49,247 nucleotides of DNA from an uncultured Alphaproteobacteria bacterium (GTDB lineage: Bacteria; Pseudomonadota; Alphaproteobacteria; UBA7985): assembly GCA_905479265.1 (NCBI GenBank), contig CAJQLX010000009.1, positions 64,564 through 113,810 on the forward strand, written 5' to 3'. The notes below the pieces were generated by a model that was given only the letters and a program-made list of their open reading frames with translations, did no database searches and was not told where the DNA came from. The translations under genes were made by a program, and so were the position numbers. Shown here in pieces: positions 42,209 through 49,247 of this stretch (position 1 is the first letter of the stretch; the number at the start of each line of letters is the position of its first letter).

Positions 42209-44065
42209 ATGCCAAGTCCCGTTTTTCAGGCAACCAAAGAATACAACGCCTCCGTACAAGAGCGCCTGGTCCTGGATAGCGAGACCATTTCGCAGGCCGC
42301 GCAACGGGGGAAGATTGCCGATCTGCCCGACGGCGGCATCATTCGCGCCGATGGTGGCAAGGCTTGGGATCCGGCATGGTTTGACTTCCTGCGGGCATCC
42401 TGCCCCGACACCGTAAACCCTGCTCTTTGGCGTCACGCGCAACTGAACGCCATCAGTGGCTTGTTCGAGGTCACGGACGGGGTCTGGCAAGTCCGGTCCG
42501 CCGACTATGCCAATATGACCATCATTTCCGGCGCAACAGGATGGATCATCGTCGACCCGCTGCTGACCACAGAATCAGCGCGCGCAGCGCTCAATTTGGT
42601 CAACGCAACCTGTGGCGAGCGGCCCGTCAGTGCCGTTCTGGTCACCCATACCCACGCGGACCACTTTGGCGGATTGGGTGGCGTGGTGGATGAAGGCGCC
42701 GACACCCCCATTTATGTCCCTAAAGACTTCATGATTTACGCGGCTGCCGAGGGCGTTCTTGGCGGCAACCATACCTCCCGCCGTGCCATCGATCAGTTTG
42801 GTTTGGCGCTGCCGTTTGGCCCCGAAGGTCTGGTTGACGGCGGTATCGGCAAGACACTGGCGCGGGGCCATCGCGGCTTCCGTGCGCCAACCCATGAAAT
42901 CAGCGAGGATGACCCGCACGTCTTGATCGACGATGTGCCGTTTGAGTTTCTCATGGGATCCGGCACCGAAGCGCCTGCTGAATTCACGTTCTTCCTGCCT
43001 GACCACCACGTTTTGTGCATGGCCGAAGTTTGCACTCAAACCCAACATAACCTGCTGACCCCTCGGGGCGCAGAAGTGCGCGATGCGCGGCTGTGGGCCA
43101 AAGTGATAGACGAGGCCCGCGTCCGCTTTGGGGCGCGAACCGACGTGCTGATCAACTCCCACAACTGGCCCGTGTGGGGTCAGGACGGCGTTCATCAGTT
43201 CATGCTTGAACAGCGGGACATCTACAAATACGTCCACGACCAAACGCTCCGTCTCGCCAACCACGGCATGACCATCAAAGAAGTCGGCGACGCGCTGCAG
43301 GAACCAGATTTTGCCAGCGATGCCCTACACATTCGCGGCAACTACGGCATGCTCTATTTCAACGCGCGGGCGGTTTACCAGAAATACTACGGGGCTTTTG
43401 ACGGTCGAGCCGTTGACCTGAACCCCTTGCCGCCAGAAGCCGAGGGCAAGCGGTATCTCAAGGCACTCGGCGGTGAAGCCCGTGTGCTCGAACTGGCGCA
43501 AGAAGCTATCGACGGTGATGACTTACAGTGGGCCGCCACTTTGGTGAATCACGTGGTGTTTGCTGGTTCAGCCAGCACAGAAGCAAGGGCGCTGCTTGCC
43601 GCGATTTATCGCAATATGGCGTACCGGGCGGAAAGTGGGATCGAGCGGAATATTTGTCTGGCCGGCGCGCAGGAACTCGAAGACGGCGTAAAAGTGCTGC
43701 CCGCTGCGGGTGGCAGAAACGCCGAACTCGCGGCGACGCTGACCATGGAAGACTGGCTGGACGCCTTCGCCATTCGGCTGAACCCCGAGCGGGCGCGCGG
43801 GGAAGCGTTTACGGTGCTGCTCAAAACCCCCGAAGGTACGGCGCTTGTCTCCGTCGCGCGCCAGACTGAATTCGCGCGCACGGTTAACCAAGACAAGGTG
43901 GATCAGGCTGATGTCACCGTGACCGCCACCCGCAGCGCTTTGGAAGCCCGCATGAGCGGTCAGGCTGCTGCTGAGATCGCTCTCGATGGCGATTCAGCCC
44001 TCTTTGAGCGGTGGCTGGAACTGCACGACACGTTTGACCTCTGGTTCAGGATCGCAACGCCATGA
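42209..44065 (+). CDS. Class III alkyl-sulfatase-like hydrolase (metallo-beta-lactamase fold)
   Basis: 618 residues from ATG 42209, with AAGG nine bases upstream (GTG 42194 less likely). The metal site H147-x-H149-x-D151-H152 (THTHADHFGG) lies in a beta-lactamase fold. Later ligands fall in CMAEVCTQTQHNLLTPRGAEVRDA and INSHNWPVWG, the pattern of Pseudomonas SdsA1. A dimerisation region and a C-terminal SCP2-like lipid-binding domain (about 490-618) follow. SdsA1 cleaves primary alkyl sulfates to alcohols. There is no signal peptide, so it is cytoplasmic. It overlaps the GMC oxidoreductase by four bases, which suggests its alcohol product is oxidised next. Confidence 0.85.
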   Translation: MPSPVFQATKEYNASVQERLVLDSETISQAAQRGKIADLPDGGIIRADGGKAWDPAWFDFLRASCPDTVNPALWRHAQLNAISGLFEVTDGVWQVRSADYANMTIISGATGWIIVDPLLTTESARAALNLVNATCGERPVSAVLVTHTHADHFGGLGGVVDEGADTPIYVPKDFMIYAAAEGVLGGNHTSRRAIDQFGLALPFGPEGLVDGGIGKTLARGHRGFRAPTHEISEDDPHVLIDDVPFEFLMGSGTEAPAEFTFFLPDHHVLCMAEVCTQTQHNLLTPRGAEVRDARLWAKVIDEARVRFGARTDVLINSHNWPVWGQDGVHQFMLEQRDIYKYVHDQTLRLANHGMTIKEVGDALQEPDFASDALHIRGNYGMLYFNARAVYQKYYGAFDGRAVDLNPLPPEAEGKRYLKALGGEARVLELAQEAIDGDDLQWAATLVNHVVFAGSASTEARALLAAIYRNMAYRAESGIERNICLAGAQELEDGVKVLPAAGGRNAELAATLTMEDWLDAFAIRLNPERARGEAFTVLLKTPEGTALVSVARQTEFARTVNQDKVDQADVTVTATRSALEARMSGQAAAEIALDGDSALFERWLELHDTFDLWFRIATP

Positions 44066-45669
44066 AAATCTTAGATTTCGACTATATCGTGGTTGGTGGC
44101 GGCGCTGCGGGCTGCGTGCTGGCGGCCCGTTTGGCACAGGATACGGAGGCCAAAGTCGCCTTGATCGAACGGGGAAAGGTGGACAAAAACCCTTGGATCC
44201 ACATCCCGGCGACGTTTTTTAAAGCCATCCAGAGCGAAAACACGGACGCTCAAGTTTCCGAGCCGGACCCTTCCCTCGAAAACCGGCCCTTTGTCGTTCC
44301 TCAAGGGCGCGTTTTGGGTGGTGGATCGTCGGTTAACGGCATGATCTACATGCGCGGTCAGGCGCGCGATTATGATGATTGGGACGAGCGTTTTGGCTGT
44401 GAAGGCTGGCGATATGACGACGTCTTGCCGGTGTTCCGACGCCAAGAGCGTAACACTCGGCTTTCGGACGATTTTCACGGTACGTCAGGCCCGCTGGTGG
44501 TCGATGACCCCAGCGAAAAGCACCCCGTAACCCAGCGCATCATCGATGCCGCGATTGAATGCGGCCTCCCGGCGAACGATGACTTCAACGGGGCCAAGCA
44601 AGACGGCGTGGGGTGGTACCAGATGACCGCACACAAGGGGCAGCGGCAGTCCGCGGCCACATGCTTCCTCAAACCCGCTATGAGCCGAGAAAATCTGACA
44701 GTTTTGACCCAACTTGATGTCCATAAATTGCAGATCGAAAACCGCAGAGCCACCGGCGTGGAAGCCTTTGATCCGGCGGGCGCGCCGGTTCTGATGACGG
44801 CGCGGCGTGAGATCATTCTGTGTGCTGGCAGCTTCCAATCGCCGAAGTTGCTGATGCTGTCCGGTATTGGCCCAAAAGCGCATCTGCAGCAGCACGGGGT
44901 CACGGTGATCCACGATTCACCTGAGGTTGGGGCCAATTATCAAGATCATGTTGGTGCGCCTTTGACCGCGCGCTTGTCCTCAAACATTGGCCTGCATGGT
45001 TCGGACAAGGGCTTAAAGGCCCTCGGGCACGGACTGAACTACGCCCTGTTCCGCAAGGGCTTGCTGACCACAAATTTGCTCCAAGGCGGGGCCTGCGTCG
45101 ATACCGACGGCACGGGCCGTCCAGACGTGCAGTATAACATCGCCCCCTTTGCGCCGGGTTTACCGGGCATGCCGCCGCTAGACTTTCATGCCCTGCAAAT
45201 TCACCCCATGACCATGCGGCCAGAGAGCCGAGGGCGGCTCAGCCTGCGGTCTGGCGACCCGCGCGACACCTTGCGGTTCAGCGCGCAGGCGCTCGGTAAC
45301 GACACTGACTTGGCAACGTTGCGCCGGGGGGTTCGGCTGGCGCGGGAGATCCTCAACCAAGCGGGCTTGCGGGAACTTGTCGCCGAGGAAATCTGGCCGG
45401 GGCCGGGGATCAGCGTTGCCGAGGGCTCGAACAACCTCGACGACGCCATCCGGGCGCAAGCACGAACGATTTACCACCCCTCAGGCACCTGTCAGATGGG
45501 GGGAAGCCCTGAGTCTGTTGTCGATCCCCGCTTGAAGGTCAGGGGTGTGGAGGGGCTTCGCGTGGCGGATTGTTCGGTCATGCCGGCGCTGGTTTCGGGC
45601 AATACAGGGGCACCAACCATGATGATCGCCGACCGCTGCGCTGATTTCATCCTCGAAGACGCGCCTTAA
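44062..45669 (+). CDS. GMC family FAD-dependent alcohol oxidoreductase
   Basis: 535 residues. The FAD dinucleotide motif GGGAAG is at residues 12-17, the second GMC signature is GRVLGGGSSVNGMIYMRG, and the C-terminal catalytic region reads YHPSGTCQMGG with NTGAPTMMIADR. This matches bacterial choline/alcohol dehydrogenase type GMC enzymes that oxidise primary alcohols, including PEG-type chains. The start overlaps the sulfatase-like gene (ATGA). It is convergent with the DUF3179 gene, sharing a TTAA at both stops. Confidence 0.92.
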   Translation: MKILDFDYIVVGGGAAGCVLAARLAQDTEAKVALIERGKVDKNPWIHIPATFFKAIQSENTDAQVSEPDPSLENRPFVVPQGRVLGGGSSVNGMIYMRGQARDYDDWDERFGCEGWRYDDVLPVFRRQERNTRLSDDFHGTSGPLVVDDPSEKHPVTQRIIDAAIECGLPANDDFNGAKQDGVGWYQMTAHKGQRQSAATCFLKPAMSRENLTVLTQLDVHKLQIENRRATGVEAFDPAGAPVLMTARREIILCAGSFQSPKLLMLSGIGPKAHLQQHGVTVIHDSPEVGANYQDHVGAPLTARLSSNIGLHGSDKGLKALGHGLNYALFRKGLLTTNLLQGGACVDTDGTGRPDVQYNIAPFAPGLPGMPPLDFHALQIHPMTMRPESRGRLSLRSGDPRDTLRFSAQALGNDTDLATLRRGVRLAREILNQAGLRELVAEEIWPGPGISVAEGSNNLDDAIRAQARTIYHPSGTCQMGGSPESVVDPRLKVRGVEGLRVADCSVMPALVSGNTGAPTMMIADRCADFILEDAP

Positions 45670-46844
45670 CCGAACTCATAGAATGTCGTTTCCGGGTGAA
45701 ACTGGATCCAAGCGCGAACATACTGCTGGTAACTCTGCACCAACGTCAGCGTCTTGCCCTTCATCGGGCCATCCAGACAGATGCCAAACCAGTTCCACGT
45801 TGAACCGGTTTCCGTGTCTGTCATCCCCTGCTCTGTCGCTGTGAACGCAAGAATCCGCCCATCCACCGCGCGCGAATACACCGAAGCAGAGGTTCTGGCC
45901 GGGTCCGTCGTCAGGACGATGGATGCTTCGCCAACGGTGTCGATCACCACCCCAGCGGATTGGAGCTGCTTCCAATCATAGGCTTTCGCCGTCCCGGCGA
46001 TCTCGACGCCTACGATCAAATCCGGCGTGTCCTGCATGTGCCACGCGGGTTTGGTGGCTTCGAAATTGTGCAGTTTGGCGATGAAGGTATAGGGGCGGGC
46101 GAACTTTTGATCGTATTGCAGCACTTTGCCTTCCGGGTATTTCTGCAGCCAGTTTTCGAGCGTCATTTGCTCAAAGCCAACATCTTCGAGCACGCGGCCT
46201 TTCAGCTTGCCCTTGGCCGCTTCACCTGTTTCCTGTCGCCACCATGTCCCGGTCTGATGATCCTCGAACGTCGCATTGAATGAAATCGCCCCGACCAGCG
46301 TGAAGTCGAGCGCCATTCCATCGACATTGCGATCATAGACCCGGCCACTGCGACACAAGCCGCAATAGGTCACCCACAGCGGCAAGTCGCCAATGGTGTC
46401 AACGATTTGGTGATGGAAGGTCACCATATTGGTTGGATAAGCCTTGCGCTCGCCCCCGTGATCGATACCGATCACGTTGATGTGGGAGGGAACGGTATTC
46501 TCGTCCCGTCCGACGAACACTGTGCTGGTGATCGGGGGAAACTTCACGCGGCCGGTCCAAACCTTGGCGAAGAACCAATAAACCCCGCCCCAGATCAGGC
46601 CCAGCGGTATCGCTGCGCCCATCATAATGAATTGAACCCCCAGCGGGGCCGACACAACGCAAGCGATCAACCCTGCAACAAAAAGCCCCCTGAGCACCTG
46701 TATGCTCGACCACATAAAATAGGCCAGATGCAACTGGCCGGGCAGCTTCTGCAGAACTGGCGGTGTTCCATTGGCACTGAGGCCTTTAACCAACTCGGCG
46801 AGAATAAGGATCAAGAACAGGCCAACAAAGAGGGTCAACACCAT
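45666..46844 (-). CDS. DUF3179 domain membrane protein
   Basis: 392 residues with N-terminal transmembrane helices (about residues 2-22, 52-70 and 74-96) and a large DUF3179 domain containing LPLWVTYCGLCRSGRVYD. The C-G-L-C pair suggests metal or redox binding. Function of DUF3179 is unknown. It is the last gene of the dioxygenase operon, 21 bases after ridA, without a clear Shine-Dalgarno, so translation may be coupled. It ends on the GMC stop codon. Confidence 0.85.
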   Translation of the reverse strand: MVLTLFVGLFLILILAELVKGLSANGTPPVLQKLPGQLHLAYFMWSSIQVLRGLFVAGLIACVVSAPLGVQFIMMGAAIPLGLIWGGVYWFFAKVWTGRVKFPPITSTVFVGRDENTVPSHINVIGIDHGGERKAYPTNMVTFHHQIVDTIGDLPLWVTYCGLCRSGRVYDRNVDGMALDFTLVGAISFNATFEDHQTGTWWRQETGEAAKGKLKGRVLEDVGFEQMTLENWLQKYPEGKVLQYDQKFARPYTFIAKLHNFEATKPAWHMQDTPDLIVGVEIAGTAKAYDWKQLQSAGVVIDTVGEASIVLTTDPARTSASVYSRAVDGRILAFTATEQGMTDTETGSTWNWFGICLDGPMKGKTLTLVQSYQQYVRAWIQFHPETTFYEFG

Positions 46845-46865
46845 GATTTTTTGACTTTCGAAAGG

Positions 46866-47243
46866 CTAGAGGACGGCCATTGCGACCAATTGGAAGCGGC
46901 AGGCACGGGGCAGAGACACTTGGTGCGCTTGTCGCGCAGGACGATGGGCTGGATCGGGCCAAAGGCGTTCCCAATGGTGATTTGCGATGGCTCGGTCTTG
47001 GCGATCAGCGAAATAGAGATCCAGCTTAACAACATCTTGTGGACCGGCCCCGGCTTCCGCCAAAATCAGGGGTAATTGCTCAAAGGCCAGTCGGATTTGC
47101 TCGGCTGTCTCTTGGGCATATTCGCCGGTCTTGGGGTCTTTCCCCAGCACCCCAGATGTCACCAAGATCCCGCGGTGGACAGCGGCGTTGGGGACCGGAT
47201 TGACGTGCTGAGCCGCCCCTTTCGCGTAAATGGAATCAACCAT
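46866..47243 (-). CDS. RidA family protein
   Basis: 125 residues. The chorismate-mutase-like fold shows NAAVHRGILVTSGVLG, EYAQETAEQIRLAFEQL and VVKLDLYFAD, and the conserved arginine is in HRPARQA. RidA proteins hydrolyse reactive enamine or imine intermediates; relatives inside catabolic operons act on pathway imines or ring-cleavage tautomers. Its start codon directly follows the stop of the FAH gene (TGAATG). Confidence 0.88.
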   Translation of the reverse strand: MVDSIYAKGAAQHVNPVPNAAVHRGILVTSGVLGKDPKTGEYAQETAEQIRLAFEQLPLILAEAGAGPQDVVKLDLYFADRQDRAIANHHWERLWPDPAHRPARQAHQVSLPRACRFQLVAMAVL

Positions 47244-48230
47244 TCACGCGCCGCCTTTCTGATGCTTGATCGCATTTTCCAAACGCCCTAGAGGGTCGAT
47301 TTCGATGGAGATGGTGCCGTGCTGCTGTCCGATCAAAACGCTCTTGTGTCCCCGAGGGAACTTTTCGTTGCCCTTGCCGGTCGTCCCAAAGCTCAACAAA
47401 TCACCGGGCCTGAGCGTAAAATGCTGGCTTGCCTCGGCGATACAGCGCTGGATGGTAAAGCGATAGTTGCCGGTGTGGTCTTGGGTGAAAACATCATCGT
47501 TCAAGCGTCCGGTCACGTGCAGGTCATTCGGGTCCGCAATTTCGTCTGCTGTGGTAATCCACGGCCCCATCGGGCCAAAGGTATCGGTCCCCTTTGACCG
47601 CGTATGGTAGACGAAATAGGCGTCGGTATCGCTGTCCCCATGCAGGTTGCGCCACGTATAGAATTCGGGCTTTGCCATGTCGGGCGGATAGGTTACGGCG
47701 ATGGAATCTTTCATGAATTTCAGACCATGACTGGTGACATCATTGTGGATCAAAAACCCAAAAATCACGTCCAACGCCTCGTCCTCGCGGATGTGTTTGG
47801 CGCGCTTTCCAATGACGGCACAGACCTCCGGCTCTGGGATCACCGCCCCCCATTCGGGATCAACAACAATGTCCTTGCCCGAGCCAATCATGCACGACGG
47901 TGGCTTGAGGAAAAAGTTGGGAACGCCGGGGTCTTTATGGGCGTTCTTCATCAGCTCTTTGTTATTAAAGGCCACGTTTAGGATCATCGACGGGTTGGGC
48001 AGCGGTGGTGCCCAATCGGTCCCGGTTTCGGGCTCACCCGGCAGCGCGTCAGGCTGAAGCCGGCTGAGCAAATCGGGCTGCTCGTCGGTCGCGCGGACCA
48101 GACTGAGAACGTCGCCAATTCGCCCGAGGCCTGCTGCTTCGGTCACATCAGCCAGAGCGCGAATGGCCCCATCTGATCCTCTGACGATGGCCTGCTCGCG
48201 GCCATTGAGATATCGGGTGCCAAACTTCAT
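47244..48230 (-). CDS. Fumarylacetoacetate hydrolase (FAH) family enzyme
   Basis: 328 residues from ATG 48230, with AGGA a few bases upstream. The FAH beta-roll shows the metal ligands in IPEPEVCAVIGK and the following IHNDVTSHG, and the C-terminal GDLLSFGTTGKGN with SIEIDPLGRLENAI. Members cleave C-C bonds in 2-oxo acids or isomerise ring-cleavage products, and HpaG-type ones act after homoprotocatechuate dioxygenase. Lies seven bases after the dioxygenase, same strand, so it likely uses its ring-cleaved product. Confidence 0.88.
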   Translation of the reverse strand: MKFGTRYLNGREQAIVRGSDGAIRALADVTEAAGLGRIGDVLSLVRATDEQPDLLSRLQPDALPGEPETGTDWAPPLPNPSMILNVAFNNKELMKNAHKDPGVPNFFLKPPSCMIGSGKDIVVDPEWGAVIPEPEVCAVIGKRAKHIREDEALDVIFGFLIHNDVTSHGLKFMKDSIAVTYPPDMAKPEFYTWRNLHGDSDTDAYFVYHTRSKGTDTFGPMGPWITTADEIADPNDLHVTGRLNDDVFTQDHTGNYRFTIQRCIAEASQHFTLRPGDLLSFGTTGKGNEKFPRGHKSVLIGQQHGTISIEIDPLGRLENAIKHQKGGA

Positions 48231-48237
48231 GATCGTC

Positions 48238-49242
48238 CTATTCGCTTGCCAGATAGTCTTCGAGGGTGACCGGCGGCGCATCAAGGGTGGGCGGATGCAC
48301 GGGCGTGCCCTCGAACACTGACGCTTCGTAAAACCACTTTTTGGGTGCCGGAAAGCCCCAGATTTGTGACCGTCGGGTATCGCTGAGATCCCAGCGGGTC
48401 GGCGGGTGGTCCTGATCAATCACGTTGTAGTGGCTGGTGAAGGTCTCAACCCGGTGACCATCTGGATCGCGGTAATAGACGAAAAAAGCGTTGCCGATTC
48501 CATGCCGTCCCGGTGCCCGATCCATCGTATTTGCCAAGCCCAATGACGCCATCACGTCAGCGCCGTGAATCACATTGGCGATTTCTGGGGTGTGAAAGGC
48601 GAGATGATGCAGGCGCGGCCCCGCGCCGTTGGAATAGACCACATCTTGGGTGTTGTTCTTCCGCTTGAGCCAGACACCCCAAAGCTCGTCTGTGCCGTCA
48701 GTGGCTGTGTACTCGGTCAACCGAAAGCCAATGGACGTGTACCAATCAAAAGCCGCTTGAACATCGTGCGTGGCGACCTGAACGTGGTCAAGGAACACCA
48801 ACTTGCCGCCCGCGTGGGTATGGAAATGACGCATCCTGTTTTCGGGGCCGGGCATGGTTGCGGTAAATTCAACAGGAACCCCCACAGCATCGATGATCCG
48901 CAATGTCAGCCCCTGAAACGGCCGCTCAACCCATTCTGGGCTCTCACCCCGAGCGGAGAACCAGTCAAAGGCGCGACGCAGATCGTCATCGGAGAACATG
49001 CGATAGCCAATCGCACGCACTTCCCCCGGTCGATCGTGCGCTACTTTTTCAAAGCGCAGGGAGTGGTGGGCCACTTCTTCGATTGCGCGCACGCACAAAT
49101 GGGTCGCGCTGTGTTCGGTCACTTCTAAGCCAAGACCGGCTTCGTAGAAATAGCGTGTCGCGTCGAGATCGCGGCTGGTCAGAACAACATGACTCAAGCG
49201 CGTGATATTGAAGGGAACGTCCTCAACAGGGTTGCTCAGCAC
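48238..49242 (-). CDS. Extradiol (homoprotocatechuate-2,3-type) dioxygenase, possibly 5' incomplete
   Basis: At least 334 residues from GTG 49242; the true start may lie past the edge. Two vicinal-oxygen-chelate modules are present. Fe ligands by alignment with Brevibacterium homoprotocatechuate 2,3-dioxygenase are H153 (FLDHVQ), H213 (RLHHLAF) and E266 (RVETFT). The conserved PGRHGIGNAF and YYRDPDGHRVE support this subfamily. The second-sphere catalytic His200 of the model enzyme is Gln199 here (KNNTQD). Cleaves a catechol-like ring next to the hydroxyls. First visible gene of an operon with FAH, RidA and DUF3179. Confidence 0.87.
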   Translation of the reverse strand: MLSNPVEDVPFNITRLSHVVLTSRDLDATRYFYEAGLGLEVTEHSATHLCVRAIEEVAHHSLRFEKVAHDRPGEVRAIGYRMFSDDDLRRAFDWFSARGESPEWVERPFQGLTLRIIDAVGVPVEFTATMPGPENRMRHFHTHAGGKLVFLDHVQVATHDVQAAFDWYTSIGFRLTEYTATDGTDELWGVWLKRKNNTQDVVYSNGAGPRLHHLAFHTPEIANVIHGADVMASLGLANTMDRAPGRHGIGNAFFVYYRDPDGHRVETFTSHYNVIDQDHPPTRWDLSDTRRSQIWGFPAPKKWFYEASVFEGTPVHPPTLDAPPVTLEDYLASE

Positions 49243-49247
49243 CAGTT

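Noticed and set aside
1-49247. tRNA, rRNA, CRISPR and mobile elements
   Set aside because: No cloverleaf, array, transposase or terminal inverted repeat was recognised on either strand by eye.

Overview
The window looks like chromosome from a probably marine alphaproteobacterium. The blocks alr-mlaE-mlaF-radA-cvpA, yfgM-bamB-der, rsmB-purH and tsaD/hemD-mitofilin-hemY, together with DUF2794, SDHAF4 (DUF1674) and a PCu(A)C/SCO copper pair, are alphaproteobacterial in flavour and closest to Rhodobacterales-type gene order. That assignment is from memory of gene order, not from a search. No tRNA, rRNA, CRISPR array, transposase or phage gene was seen.

1-31.9 kb is mostly housekeeping. In order: the 5' part of polA (minus strand); an OB-fold-like secreted protein, alr, a two-gene Mla-type lipid ABC transporter, radA, cvpA and an SDR (plus); der-bamB-yfgM (minus); DUF2794, DUF2147, a membrane protein, typA and a lipoprotein (plus); a large porin (minus); a lipoprotein and a 60-residue secreted cysteine peptide (plus); secA, purH and rsmB (minus); SDHAF4 (plus); tsaD (minus); a divergent hemD, a mitofilin-like protein and hemY (plus); and a copper delivery operon for cytochrome oxidase (minus). 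The block from 15.6 to 18.8 kb is unusual: the porin has a structured mRNA leader, and the small secreted peptide sits behind a dense run of palindromes.

32-36.7 kb holds a second, paralogous porin, a MATE exporter and a rare bacterial SET-domain protein.

36.7-49.2 kb is an accessory catabolic region. A MarR regulator with a perfect palindromic operator faces three tandem glutathione S-transferases. Around them lie a GFA-type glutathione-linked protein, a beta-lactamase-fold hydrolase, a carboxymuconolactone-decarboxylase-like protein, a class III alkyl-sulfatase-like hydrolase translationally coupled to a GMC oxidoreductase, and a convergent operon of an extradiol (homoprotocatechuate-type) dioxygenase, an FAH-family hydrolase/isomerase, a RidA protein and a DUF3179 membrane protein. 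Together these parts suggest glutathione-dependent breakdown of a sulfated, ether-linked or substituted aromatic compound. The substrate cannot be read from sequence, and this region is the best candidate for an undescribed pathway.
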